Source of the DNA: Locusta migratoria
Lineage: Eukaryota > Arthropoda > Insecta > Orthoptera > Acrididae
DNA: 64,000 nt
Reading direction: 5' to 3'
NCBI GenBank assembly: GCA_026315105.1
Contig: CM048747.1
Coordinates: 281,361,654-281,425,653 of the forward strand
Below are positions 21,746 through 33,775 of this stretch, one piece after another. The position numbers and the translations under genes are program-made. The notes under the pieces were generated by a model, which did not search any database, was not told the DNA's origin, and saw only the letters and a program-made list of their open reading frames with translations. Each line of letters begins with the position of its first letter. The first letter of the stretch is position 1.

Positions 21746-22434
21746 ACAACTACCTTTAATTTTGTTATGTAGAAGTTTCATTACGTTTTATATTACTGGG
21801 TTTGTACAGTAGGCCCATTGTGATGTATATTTTTGTATGCACTTACTTCCATTTAGAATGCATGTAGTGCTGTCATAGACATTCATAGAGGAACCTCTTC
21901 TGCATGTTTTTCACAATGCTTAGCTTACAAAATTTAATTTGTTCGTTATTTAAGCTTCGTTTTCAGTAACGTGACTTGATCAAGTTATTTCAGGATATGA
22001 AAGGCATATGGATGCCTAAGGCTTTGTTTTTATAACAGGCCTAATGCACAGTTTATTTACACATAATGAAACCAAAGGGCGTTCAAGTTTTTTAGTGCAC
22101 TGACGCATAACAGAACTGCACAAGCAGCAATTAAGCATTAGTAGTCTAACGACCATTTCTATTACTTTTTCGTGTTGTTTAGCTTTTAATTACGGTGATC
22201 TTCCACTAATAAGTGAAACAATAATAACCCTTCTTCTGTACAAAAAAATTGGGAAACTTCAACGATACGTACATTTTTAAGGGAACGGTAACTTTGGACG
22301 CCAGTATCTCGCGCATGACATTTTGGCGCACGGTCTATTTATACACAACACCGTCCATATATTCCTTGCATCTTTCAGGTGGATTGGTTAATGAGACAAC
22401 AGAAGTACGTTTTGATACTTGGGTACCAAAATAA
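21746..22434. other. AT-rich spacer
   Basis: The segment ACAACACCGTCCATATA (about 22347) is the reverse complement of 19680-19696 at the edge of the RTE remnant. Nothing else recognised. Confidence 0.4.
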
Positions 22435-22745
22435 CTACTGATGACCGAAGTACAGAAGATATATAAAGCAGAATGGCTAAGGGAGGTTAAGCATTCGTTA
22501 AGAAGCAGAATTTGTTGACAACCATAATAAAACAAATATTAGAAGTCCTTTCTGAAAACATTTGTCTGGAATCTAACACTGTACGAGATGAAACTTGGAC
22601 GATGAATTTAGACAGAAAGATGATAGAAGCTTTTTAATGTAGTGCTACAGGCGAATGTTGAGAATTAGATGGGTAGGTCGAGCAATGAATGAGGAAGTAC
22701 TGAACAGAATGAAGGAGAAACGAAATTTCTGGCATATCTTGAGTA
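22435..22745 (+). pseudogene. RTE-type LINE ORF2 C-terminal fragment
   Basis: The plus strand encodes, with stops, ESNTVRDETWTMN, LDRKMIEAF, then CYRRMLRIRWVGRAMNEEVL and NRMKEKRNFW. This is the conserved C-terminal region of insect RTE-like elements (WCYRRMLRIRWVDRVTNEEVL type). It is 5'-truncated and has a stop at the FEM(W) position. Orientation is opposite to the RTE remnant at 17886-19695. Confidence 0.85.
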
Positions 22746-22753
22746 AGAGAAGT

Positions 22754-23160
22754 AGTAGGGTTCACGTTTCTCCTTCTGTTGCCGATTTTTGAAGCACATC
22801 CTCAACGTCCATAGCTTCCAAAGACTCGGCAATGGCCATATCTTTTTGGGACGCGAGGATCTCTATTTCGTCCTCAGATGAAGAGGAATGTTTTGGTGGC
22901 ATTGTAGCCACCACATAATCTTTGGTTTTACTCTTATTCTTTTGTTTTTCCTTCTCGCGAGGTTCCTTCAGCCACCTACTGGTATCCACAGGAGAAGCCT
23001 TTGAAGGAAGGGATCCGAGGGAGCCCTTCCTCGCGAGAGGCGCCAGAGATGGTCGCTTGCAATAGTGGCCGAAACGTCGGTGAAATATTTGATATATTGA
23101 CGATGCGGTCCAATACCAGAAGAGTTTTATCAACAATGATAACGGCCGCGGAAGCGTCCG
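22754..23160 (-). mobile_element. Penelope-like element, 5' terminal repeat and ORF start
   Basis: Read on the minus strand it contains the terminal-repeat segment TATCAAATATTTCACCGACG...CACTATTGCAAGCG shared with 40667-40740. A 124-codon ORF follows, including KEPREKEKQKNKSKTKDYVV and MPPKHSSSSEDEIEI. The Ser/Glu-rich N-terminus is a plausible start of a Penelope ORF upstream of the RT. The RT is absent: the frame ends at 22762. The ATG (PPKHSS) at about 22900 is the likeliest native start. Confidence 0.55.
23045..23078 (+). ncRNA. Hammerhead-like core, Penelope terminal repeat
   Basis: CAGAGA box, GGTC/GGCC stem, then GAAACGTC: stem III would be ACGU followed by C. The first box is decayed compared with the copy at 41762. 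Confidence 0.4.
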
Positions 23161-24800
23161 TTTACAAGATTACTATACATTATACAGCATCATGATGAAA
23201 TAAGAAGAAGAATCAACAATCACGGCCTTGAATGGCTTTAGCTCGTAGTTAGCAACAGTGACTACAGTCTATGGCGTCCCAATTTCAGCTTCTTGGCAGG
23301 TCAAAAAATTCCTTCCCTCAGAATCTGAATGTATACGTTGTTCTAATTAAGCTAATCATACACCTAATCACCATTGGCCTGTAAGTAATCACACTGATGT
23401 GAAATATAATAAGACGTCCGCCAAGAGACCAGACAATCCCAAGTGGGGTCACCCAATCAAAAATGTCGCCCAATCATTCAGTAACTCGTGTACCTGAATT
23501 TAGTGTTAACTTATACATTTTATTCTAAGAAACTTTATTCCAGCTGCCAAACTTTTGTGTCAAGGTTAAGGATTTTTTCTTAAATATAAAGGCAGATAAT
23601 ATAGACAGTTTAACGAGGGAATCTTAAAAACTGTTTTCTAGCCAAGGATAAAGATTAGATGTAATTGAATATTTACACAGAAATGAATCTGCTAAATTGT
23701 ATTATTTGTCGTATACTGTTCAGAGGTAAGTCAGCTACATGAAACTGACAATAACATAACCGAAGTGCCAATCACCGATTCCAATACACTTTGAAAATGT
23801 AATCTATTTTTCATTTATTTATTTATGTTTGCGTGCCCGTAAGGCCACTGAAGTGGTGAAAAACCTTCCCGAAGAAAACGTGTTTGTTATCTTTGTGAGC
23901 ACGTATCTCCGAAACGGTAGGAGATGTAACAAAAGTGTTGAAACTTAATTTGCACGGTTGCTAATGTACTTTACAACTGTGCAATCACGTCATTAAACAT
24001 TTTGATGTATTTCGAAATCCTCCCCTACAGTTATAAAACGGTAAAAATTTTATGTGTCGTAAATTTAATAAGAAATTCAAATCTATATGGTAAAGTTACA
24101 TCCCGAAGTCGCGGTAGTGAGAGACCCCTAAATAACACCACATTTGCGTCCTTTGTGGCGATCGTCCGGCGATAGTGTTCTTTGCTATTTCCCCTACACT
24201 TTGGTTATTCCCGGACTCGACAGAGTCTGTACTTTATGGTCGTACTGAGGAAATGCAAATAACACTATCGCCTTATATGACAAGCGATGTAAGGTGGGCG
24301 GTATGTAGAGGTGCTTCCAACATTGACTACTGCGACTTCAAGATACAACATTATCATATATTGTTGAATCTGTAGTGAAATTTACAATTATATTTACTAA
24401 ATATAACATTTTTACTGTCTCAAATATTGTGGAGTGAGGGGAAGATTTTGAAATACATCGAAATGTTTAAAGTTGTGAAGTACAGTATCAACCAGGGAAA
24501 TTATATCACAAAATTTTTGTTTATCCTACTATATCGACGATATCAGTTCAGAAAGATAGCAATTACGTTTCCTTCGCGTGGGTTTTCACCACTTCAACAG
24601 TCATTAAGGCAGGTTTAAAGAAGAACAAGTCTCATATTTTAACATAGGCTACAACATATTCGAAATGTATCAGACTTGGCGAGTAGAACTCGGATACAAA
24701 TTATAGATAAGTAAATATCTTGAATCGGCAGGAAAACTTAGGTATTGCAGTAGTGGGAAATTTGATGCCAAACGGAAAAGGAAGAGTGGTGAACATTTAA
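23161..24800. other. AT-rich, no recognisable gene
   Basis: Only short ORFs; none with a known motif. Confidence 0.4.
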
Positions 24801-25250
24801 TGAAGAAATTGCTCTCCCGTGCGCCAACGCCTTTGCGAAGAGGTTCTCGAGTTCATTTAGTGAGGAGGGGAGGGGGAGGGGGACGGGCAATAACGGCCGG
24901 AACTGTGGCCTTCCCCCCTCCACTTCCCCTCCGGCGCCCGCAGTAGTTGGCACAGCGACAGGGAAAGGTCAGGGGGCAGCACGGAGGCAGAGGGGGACCA
25001 ACGTCGACTCAGGGCCAGCTGCAGGAAGCAGGCGGAAGGGCGAGCCATCTGCTGCTCAGACGACAGCATTTTGTGATGCTTGTGGCGTACAGGGGATGTA
25101 ACGGAAGTGGTTGTATCGGAACCGAATTAGGAAGCGGAGTTTTTAAAATTGGTTTATCGGAACCTGAACCGGAACCAGAAACGAAATCGGAACTGGAGGC
25201 AGAAGAGAGCTATGTCAAACTGTTAAGGGTGGTTTTAATACAGTAAAATG
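24801..25250. other. GC-rich region with purine-rich low complexity
   Basis: G/A-rich runs at 24860-24890 and a repeated GGAACCGGAACC/GAAACGAAATCGGAACTGG motif at 25115-25200 translate as GluPro-rich sequence (SEPEPEPETKSELEAEE) in one frame. It looks like simple-sequence expansion, not a conserved protein. Confidence 0.4.
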
Positions 25251-25841
25251 ACACACGTTATTCATCAGTTATACACTTATTATTAGTTCGAAAGGTAATA
25301 CAGGTAGGTATATACTGTCCACCTAGGAATTGAAAATAAAAACAAAAGTCTTAAACACCAACAACAAATCAACCCAAATGAAGTGACTCCTAAATAATTA
25401 AATTATATTTTATACACAAAATCTTCGCAGCATTTACTCTGTCAAATCTACTCTGCAGAGCAGTTAGGCTCATAAACAAGCTTGTGTTGACCAGTTAATT
25501 GTGTTAATTAATGTAATAGTCGAGATTTAAATATGATTCGTTGTATATATGGACTGACGTGAGATTTTAAACCTAGCTTCAGAATTGCCAATATATTTGG
25601 TAGTTCAATATATGTTAGGAACATGTATGATGTACTCATTAGCTAATTAATTGACATTTAGCATCACACTTTGTTGTCATCCGAAATTACGACTTAAAAG
25701 GATATGTGCTATCAAAAATTATTGTATGTATAGTTTCCATTTTATATTGTGATCATTTTCGTGTACATGAAATGTTTTCTTTGTGTGTTTGTATATTAGT
25801 ATATTCAATTGTTATGAACAATGGATAATGTAATGTCATTA
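25251..25841. other. AT-rich spacer
   Basis: Nothing recognised. Confidence 0.4.
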
Positions 25842-25853
25842 TTGTCGATGTTA

Positions 25854-26040
25854 GCCGGCCGCGGTGGCCGAGGAGATTGAGGCGCTCCAGTCACGGTCTG
25901 CACGGCCACTACGGTCGGGGGTTCGAATCCCCCCTCGGGCATGGATATTTGTGCCGTCCTAGTTCGTAAGTAGTTTGTAAGTTTAGGGACTGATGACCCC
26001 GTAGTTAAGTCCCGTAGACTATACAAACATTTGAACATTT
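25854..26040 (+). mobile_element. Full-length SINE type A
   Basis: The best-preserved copy here. Head GCCGGCCGCGGTGGCCGAG with A box TGGCCGAGGAG and a perfect B box GGTTCGAATCC, then the CGGGCATGGATATTTGTGCC body and the ACAAACATTTGAACATTT tail. Perfect 12-bp duplication TTGTCGATGTTA (25842-25853 and 26041-26052). The head looks derived from a leucine- or serine-type tRNA with a variable-arm-like insertion (inference). Confidence 0.96.
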
Positions 26041-26379
26041 TTGTCGATGTTATATATTTGCTTCACCGCCTTGCGTGGGGGAGTTCGAATTTCGGCGGTT
26101 CTGAAGTGTTCTGGAATCTATGTCACTCTGTGTCCTAAAATGGAAGTACTGTCATCTACGTTCTATTGCATTGTGTACGTATGAAGTTGTAATGTTATGG
26201 TGGAGAAGCAGTTTGATTGGAAATTAAAGAAGAAGTGAAAAATTGTACCTACGAGTATTTATTTCTACCACGACGCCCCAGGAGTATAATTTTGCAGCGA
26301 GCAGAACCCCCATACATCGTAATGTTGAAAAGATGAGTATCGGTTGGAAGTGGTAGAATGAATCAAATGTAATTACTTA

Positions 26380-27727
26380 TTACTCAAGTAATCATTACAA
26401 TACAAATCTACAGTTTTGTTCCAATCTTTATGAATTTTTGTACACGTATGCTTCAATACATGAGGATGGTCGCCGTAAGTGTAAGAATCACATACGATAT
26501 ATAGTTCACGAGACATGACGTCATAAACAATGAGATGTGCGAAAAACTGCTGCATATTGTGACAATGCTGCTCATTTTCTCCTAAACCATTGGACCGATT
26601 TCAACCAACTTTGGTACACACATTCCTTACCGCGAAGTAACAATTGCTGCATGGTTAAGAATCACATACGGCACATCGTTCAAAAGATATTACGTCATAA
26701 CCAATAGAAATCGCAAATAGAAATCGAAATACACTGTGTGAGGACACAGGGTTTTAGGTTAGTAACCTCTTTTGGTCGAACGATAGTTATCATTGATGTG
26801 TAGCGAGAGCTGCTGGCAACAATGCTTCGGTTGGAATGTTCTTTGTTTGTTGGCCGGTGTGCGGCAGTCTTCCGCCGACCGCAGAGCGAGGCGGTAGCAT
26901 GTCGGCAGTGAGTTCGTAACCTGCGTTTAGTGGTGGCAAAAGTTTTTGCCATTCCGTCGTATCGCATACGGGTTGCAGTTATATATTGAAATGTTTCAGT
27001 GTGGACTTGTAGCCATTCATCGTAGTGGCACGCGGTTATTAAATCAGTGTGTTTAAAGGGAAGAGTTTGTTAACATTTGTCTTTCCATAATAAAGGAAAT
27101 TAACAAAGTTTACTGTTATGGATCAACCTAGTAATTGTCCGCACCCCATACCGTCAAATCATTGGATTAAGCATAAAAGCATAAGCATAAAAGAGAATGT
27201 AACGGCAACTTCGCCCATCGAGTATTAGGTGGATGCAGCTGTGACGTTACAACTGTATGAGAATGACAGTACTTAGCGACTTGCAACAAACTTTAAACAT
27301 AATTTCAAACCTTTATTAAACTTTTCTCGCTTGCAACCATAGTAAAATGATGAAAGGAAAAACGTTTCTCGCTTACTACTTTTCCGCTGTTTATGGAGTA
27401 AAACTACGTCTCTCAGTATGACGTTACAATTTATAATTTGAACACTACGAATTGTAGCGAAAGGAAATTTTACAGACAGTTTACACATATATAGTTTAAT
27501 GTAGCTTCTAAATTGTATCAAAGTACGACACATAGTTCATGAGATATGAGCACGTAAACAGTAACGTTCATGGAAAACCGCCCCATCACGCACGAAGTTT
27601 TAATCTGTTACTTCTAATTGTTTTCCCAAGAGATTTTACAGATATACAGCTCTTATTAAAATGAATATATGCCTGAAAAATGGCAGGAATAAATAAATAC
27701 CCGGGCAACGCCGGGTTTTCAGCTAGT
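26380..27727 (+). mobile_element. Helitron-like element with canonical 3' end
   Basis: The 3' end has hairpin CCCGG-GCAACG-CCGGG (27700-27715), then TTTTCAG and CTAGT (27723-27727) followed by T. That is the Helitron arrangement of a subterminal hairpin and CTRRT before the T target base. Upstream, 26400-26720 matches the dispersed family at 51100-51350 (ACCGATTTCAACCAACTTTG, TTCCTTAC). The 5' end is uncertain, and no Rep or helicase is encoded. Confidence 0.75.
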
Positions 27728-28389
27728 TACCAATACAAATAAACATATAAGTAACAATTACATAACATATGACAATGAATAATCAAACCAATAATATTTA
27801 CACCTGAGTGACACGTAGTTGGTTTACACATAGCGTAAGTAGGGTAGTGGTCACTGTGTTGCTGTGTCACAATAACACCATGTTAATCACTTAAATTGTG
27901 ATTATGTCATTGCACTAGCAGAAACCGACAGACAACAGTTGTGTTAAATAGGCGTTCACGACCACTGCGTCGTCCTCTGAGAGTTTACATATTCCTGCGT
28001 TTGCATGCTCATGTCTATACCAGGTTCTTTAGCTCTTTAAGTGCAATTTCGTCAGGTTTTATTTCAACGTTAGACCTCTAGCTTCTTCGTAAATTGAAAA
28101 TATCTCAAACTTGTATAGCCCATAGCGCACACTGCAAATACCTACGATAGTTATACAACATTTGTATACAACGAATAAAATTCCCGATATAGTGTTAGGT
28201 TTGGTTCATTGTGAACATAATATCACATCTATGTTGCTTAAGATGTAATTGAATGTGATAGACAGTTCGTAACTTCATGTAATCAAAACTTCAAACATAT
28301 TAATAGAAACAAAAACTCAACTGTGATTACAACTTGTGTTAACATTCTTGTAAGCTTAGAGACAGCTCGTATTTCCCCATCAAATGTTC
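27728..28389. other. AT-rich spacer
   Basis: Nothing recognised. Confidence 0.4.
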
Positions 28390-28888
28390 CACAAATGTCT
28401 TATTCAGCGCAATCGAGCAGGATGGATACAGCGTCCCAAGTGGTCGTATGTTTCTCGACTACCGCAAGGCGTTCGATTCGATTCTGCATAGCCGGCTAAT
28501 AAACAAAACAATAGCGTAAAGACTAGCAGACCAACTGTGTTATTCGATTGAAGAGCTTCTAACTAACAGAACGCAGCATGTCGTTCCAAATGGCCAGAGC
28601 TCTTCAGACGTGAATGTGATTATGGCGTGCCCCAGAGGAGTGTTATGGGACCCTTGCTTTTCAGAATATATTACTTGCCCTCGGAGATGATATCGTACGT
28701 TCAGCGTATGTTGCTTTAGTGTATCGAGAATTAACAACACTGGAAATTGTAGAGAAATACAGGATAATCTGCATATGCAATGTTGCAATTTACTCTCAAC
28801 AGAAACCGATGAAAGTGCTTGAAATACATAGAAAGATACGTTATTACATAATTATGCAATAACAGAACGAACCCTGGACAGATATTTC

Positions 28889-29087
28889 ATTTAAAATTTC
28901 AGGGCTGATAAGCCGTGGTCGATTTATAAAACTTTCCCCTAACGTTCGCCACTCTACCTCTGAAGATGTCTTCCGCAGCCGAAGATGAAACGTTAGGGGA
29001 AAGTTTTATAAATCGACCACGACTTATCAGCCCGGAAGTTTTAAATGAAGTTGACGCCGGCCGTGAAAGTTTGCATTGTATGATCAA
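28889..29087. mobile_element. Palindromic retroposon with hammerhead-like motif, in LINE
   Basis: A 15-bp duplication with one mismatch (CTGGACAGATATTTC 28874-28888; CTGGACAGATACTTC 29088-29102) brackets a fold-back. Arms GGGCTGATAAGCCGTGGTCG... and its mirror ...CACGACTTATCAGCCC span 28886-29049, plus a 38-bp unique right end. There is no ORF. Confidence 0.82.
28960..28994 (+). ncRNA. Hammerhead-like core in fold-back loop
   Basis: CTGAAGA, T, stem G-TCTTC / GAAGA-T with 7-nt loop, GAAA, CGTT. Stem III ACGU is self-complementary, next base U. It lies at the tip between the two long arms. Confidence 0.6.
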
Positions 29088-29605
29088 CTGGACAGATACT
29101 TCCACAAAAAATCTGGGACTAGGCATAAGGAGCGATTTCTAATGGAACGACTACATAATATGGTGGATATGACAGATGCCAAAATGGAATTCACTAGAAG
29201 AATCTTCGGGAAGTGTAGTCCATCAACGAAGAAAGTAGGTTACAGGATACTCGTTCGGACGAAGCGCGACAATTGCTCACCAGTGTGGCATCCGTACCAA
29301 ATACGGTCGATGTAAGAGATAGTGAAGATCCAACCGAGAGAAACACGCTTCGTTACAGATTGAAATTTCGAAGTGTCACTGAGATGGTGGGCACGCAGAC
29401 GCTCCAAGAGAGACGTTGTCGAGAAAAGATTACCAGGTAAAACTAAAGAGATTACAGCCCACACGGAAGCATACCGGCAACAGTTTTTTGCGCGAACTAT
29501 ACGTGACTACTATAGTAGGAAACGACGATGGTGCAGAAAGTACCCTCCGCTACACACCGTGAGATGGTTTCCGGATTATGGATGTCGATGTAAATGTTAA
29601 AAGAC

Positions 29606-30650
29606 ACGAGTTGCATAATTTGTGTTTTGTTCAGTGCGATCAAGTAGAACTGTTCGTCACCTGAATGTCACGATTAATTTGGGTTAATGGTCAGTCTGTT
29701 AAGGATCTGTTGTAGAAACTACGGGCTCAATACGTCAAGGCAAATGATAATTTCCACTTTGCTATATACAACCGAAACCTCATGTAAAATGTAGCTTACA
29801 TACTTTCAACCGAGCAGAGCGAGAAGTTAATTGGAGCTGCAATGAAAGCCCATCTCTAGTAGTAAATACGAGCCTTAATCCGTTACATTTTCATCCCTCA
29901 AGACATATTTAACTAATCCAAATCTCCGATTTCAGGTTCGTCACCGATTCCTTTCCTTACCATTTACCTGCACAAGCACAAGAGGATATTCTTTTGGGCC
30001 TCTTATTAAAATAGTGCTCTCCATGTCTACTACGATAGCAGTTATAACTGGATCTGGTTCTGCAAGACTGGATACTTTTAAACATGAAGCAAAAACAAAG
30101 TTTTTAAACCAGTGTCAGATATGTTTACTAAAGTAGGAGAAATGTCAGTTTCTTTTTCTTTCCTTTTTTAATTTTCTTTTTTTCTTTATATTTTTTTTTT
30201 GTCTTTATGTTTTTTCTTTCCTTTTTATATTACATTTCATTTCATTTATTTTTTTACGGAAATTGTACTTAATTTTCGTCTCTAGTGAAAAATGTCTTAA
30301 ACCAGTATGTCACCGCATGTCTACTAAGACAAAAGTTATAACTAGAAAATATTTCTTATTTCAGTTTTATTTTTTATTTTTTGTTATTCAGTATTGTAAT
30401 AACAGGATCCGTAACTTCAGCAAGTGCTTGGCATCTTATTCATCAGGTACAGTTCGGTTATGTTGATCGTCTGGCGTCTCGCTGGATGCCATTAGTTTCA
30501 GGCATCATGTACAGCGCATTTCAGTCAATCCTCTGGCCTCCCAATGGGTGCGTCTTGGAACACGCTCAGCGACGGTATCTGAAATCAGAGAATGGAGTTA
30601 GCAAGCGGAGGGGGAGACGCCTTCATATGTCTGACATCGAGTGTCCTTTG
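29606..30650. other. Unassigned, includes pyrimidine-rich tract 30145-30255
   Basis: T/C-rich low-complexity sequence in the middle; no gene seen. Confidence 0.4.
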
Positions 30651-31777
30651 CAAACTCCATCATCTACGCCACCTCCTCAAGCTTGTACGCTTCCAGCGTC
30701 GTAAATGAGACTGCGGCGTAGTTGTCGTACTCGGATAAATGCTACTCCCTGAAACAAAAATCAGAAGTAAGTACAAATGAGGAATAGGTTTTACAATTCG
30801 GTTCGTGAAGAGTACCTACGTGATTAAACGCCACTTCCAGCCTCCCGTCACCCCGTCATCATCTCTGCAGTCGGCGACTTTCTCATAGCTACAGCGGCGT
30901 CGTCTTTTTAACAGTGAACGACTGAAAAAATTGAATAACAAAGAGTGAAAATGAGGAAGCGTTCACTAAAAGTCTGTAGATTCTACCAACTGCTCTGACA
31001 CCGACGCGTACCTTCTGGTCATTAACTAATTGCCATGACGACGCCACCTCCTTAGCTGCTACGGTGTCAGTGAGTTTCCCATGGCTGCAGCGTCGTCGTC
31101 TTTCCAACAGTGCTCGACTGAAAAAAAAAAAATAAAAAAGAGGGAAAATGAGGAAGCGTTCACTAGAAGTCTACAGATTCTACCAAGTGCTCTGCACCAG
31201 TGCATACCTTCTGGTCATGCACCAATAGCCAGGACGACGCCACCTCCTCAGTTGCTGCTCTTCCAGCGACGTATACTCGGCGGTGGTGTCACTGTTGTAC
31301 AGATATATTGTCTGAAACAAAACGAAGAAAAAATGACAGCAGTGAGAAAAAGTAAACGAACAAGGGTTACACTGGAGTCGTGAAGACATCTTCCGGTCTC
31401 AAACACCAAAGCATTCTTTCAAGTGGTTCACAAACAGATTCGACGCCAACATTTGATCAGCTTTAGCGCTACCACTGTAATACACGGAGAAAGCTACGTT
31501 CCTTTGCTCTTCATAAATACTAATTTCTGAAACAGAAAAGAGAAATTAATGTCAATTAGTAACAGTTTACTGAGAGTCGTTAAGAGTTACAGCTGCTCAA
31601 AAACACGACATACCTTCTAGTCGTTCAGAAACATCTTCAACGTTGCAACGTCTTCAGCTTTTTGTGCTTCGATAACATTTTCTCAGTGACTTGTTCGTAG
31701 CATTACTCAAACAAACTATACTGTCTGAAAAAAAAATGTAAATCAACTACGGTCTGCTGGAAGACCAGAAAAGTTGC
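30650..31777. repeat. Satellite-like array, unit about 200 bp, left part
   Basis: Two well-conserved tandem units start at 30879 and 31075 (period 196), sharing AATGAGGAAGCGTTCACTA and GACGACGCCACCTCCT. More diverged units are signalled by (T/C)CTGAAACAAAA phrases near 30750, 31310, 31527 and 31725. The array resumes at 32470 after an inserted element. Confidence 0.75.
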
Positions 31778-32469
31778 GTAATTGTGAAGGACGCTTCACG
31801 GGCGCCCGTTTCGATATATCTCGAACGCGCGACCACACTTCGATATTTGGTGTATTTCGATATGTTGCAAGATAGCGCGAATTATTTACAGTTAAAATTT
31901 TGTTGCCAACATGTTTCAGTTCATTAAAAAAATTAACGGGATATAGACAGATCTATATTTTACTGCAGTCACAGGATTGCCCAGATTAATATAAGTTCAA
32001 CCACTACGATAAAAGTTACGCATTCGCTTTCGTACGTGCGTTTAAGTACGATATAAATCTTCATGTTTCAGTTTATTAAAAAAAATCACGGGATGCAGAC
32101 AGAGCTATCTTTTAGTGCGTACACAGGATTGCCCAGATTAGTGTAATTTCAATCGCTAATTAAAATGTTATGCACTCGCTTTTGATCGTGCGTTTAAGTA
32201 CGATATGAATTTTCATGTTTCAGTTTATATTTTTAAAAATCTCACGGGATGCAGACAGATCTATCTTTTACTGCAGTCATAGGATTGACAATACAAGCAT
32301 TTTAAGACAAGGTATGTTGATATAAAGTACCTAGAAGTGACATTTACATACAGTACAATGTGACCCTCCCACCATCTTGGAAAATATCGAAATGCACCAC
32401 ATATCGAAATGTGGTCATGCGTTCGAGATTATCGAAACGGGCGCCCGTGCAAGAGTCCTTCACAATTAC
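31778..32469. mobile_element. TIR element with three internal 152-bp repeats
   Basis: Ends GTAATTGTGAAGGAC (31778) and its exact reverse complement (to 32469). Inverted arms of about 90 bp include GGGCGCCCGTTTCGATAT and AAATGTGGTC-like parts. Between them three direct repeats begin at 31909, 32062 and 32213, each with CATGTTTCAG, CACGGGATGCAGACAGA and GGATTGCCCAGATTA. It interrupts the satellite-like array. No transposase. Confidence 0.8.
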
Positions 32470-32680
32470 CAAAAATTCGTACGTGCTCAAACACTAGGAC
32501 GTACCTTTCGATCACTGGCGCACAGCTTCGACGCCGCCACCTCCGAAGCTGCTGAGCTTCCAGCGACTGCTAAAGGGCGGCAGCGCCGTCCAGATGCGCT
32601 GCCTTGTGCAGCACGCTGTCTGCTCGCATCAGTCTGGCTAGGAACTGGTGCGTGAACCACCCGCCGTAATTCCTTATATA
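32470..32680. repeat. Satellite-like array, right part
   Basis: Continues the ~200-bp repeat (ACGCCGCCACCTCCGAAGC; CTTCCAGCGACTGC), more GC-rich than the left part. Confidence 0.6.
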
Positions 32681-33599
32681 GAGGGATAACAATGCTAAGC
32701 GCGGTTTCTGTGGAAATGTTTTCTCACGTTATCTTCATCTATTGTCGATAAGAATTCCACATGTATGTATCGAAACTACACTATCATTACGGAATGACGG
32801 GGCAATGAAATATATAATGCCTCGTGCGCTCTTTATATATTAGACCAAAAATTCGTGATTTTGTTCATCTCATCGATTTTACGCAACTTGCAGCTACCAT
32901 TACGTGTACTGCGAATTAATCGTCTTTAATGTGTGTAGAGTTGTTCCAATGTGGTCCTCGCATTCGACAAGGGTCCATGAAGCACCATGCACAGTATTAT
33001 CGGTAAATATTACAGATAGACATGGAACTGTTCTTAGTCTGATCCAAATACTTTCAAATCTCCGTAAACTCGTCTCTTTATTTAACTTTCCTGGTTTCTT
33101 TTCGCAGGTTAACAAAAATACCTGAAAACTGTTTCTTATTGAACATTCACGTCTGATGTCTTTCAGGCCAAATAAACATGGAAGTCCAAGCTCCCTCTCC
33201 CTAATTTTAACTATGAACTTATATTTCAGATACTACGAGTTACGGTAATAGTCCCAGAAGAAGAGGATGATACAGTTTCAAGCCACCCAGTTGATCTAGA
33301 CGTAAACTACTTGAAGAAATTTTTACAGCAATCAGTCGTATTATTTATTCACAGATTTAGATTTCGACAACTGTGTGGTCATTGTCAATTCTTAAAATAA
33401 AAGGATTAAAACACATAAACATTTCGACCTCCATGTTCGAGATTTCAAGCCTGAAGAGCAACGACTCCTAAAATGACAACAATTAAAAATAATCAGCAAC
33501 ATAACAATGTAGAAAGCAAGGTAAACCATAGAATTAGGGTCACGTAACGTGTATCCGCAGGAAACGTGGTCTATATTGAGGGGCGCGAGTGTTCCTGAT
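32681..33599. other. Unassigned
   Basis: Around 33335-33440 is TTCGACAACTGTGTGGTCATTG and related sequence that resembles a badly decayed hammerhead-type repeat on the minus strand. No gene seen. Confidence 0.35.
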
Positions 33600-33772
33600 C
33601 TAAAAAAACCTACCTAGGAGACAATCTGAACAGCCCTCTCAGATTATATGCAGATAATTCTGTCATTTGCCGTCTACCCAGCGCAACAGATCAAAACTAA
33701 TTGCAAAATGTCTTAGATACCTGCGTGGTGCGAAAAATGGCATTTGACTTTAGAATTGAAAAGAGTACTAAA
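33600..33772 (+). pseudogene. Non-LTR RT fragment (YADN)
   Basis: One frame reads LNSPLRLYADNSVICRLPSATDQN followed by LQNVLDTC, matching the RT catalytic block (YADD) and the following helix of CR1/jockey-like LINEs. The second catalytic Asp is Asn. The flanking RT blocks are missing. Confidence 0.6.
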
Positions 33773-33775
33773 AGG

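Larger units (their letters stand above)
28390..29605 (+). pseudogene. CR1/jockey-like LINE RT and 3' end, split by a retroposon
   Basis: With stops and shifts the plus strand reads RMFLDYRKAFDSILHSRLIN (RT block with catalytic Asp, about 28450). CPRGVLWDP then stands for the TPQGSVLGP block, and a decayed YADD region follows. After the inserted palindromic element come HKKSGTRHK, GYRILVRTKRDNCSPVWHPY (29250-29300) and RTIRDYYSRKRRWCRKYPPL. The 3' end is GGATGTCGATGTAAATG, a degenerate (TAGATG) tail. It is the same family as the antisense remnant at 1645-2100. Confidence 0.82.

Noticed and set aside
25110..25246. Glu/Pro-rich C-terminal peptide
   Set aside because: Encoded by a short GGAACC/GAAC-type simple repeat with no conserved context.
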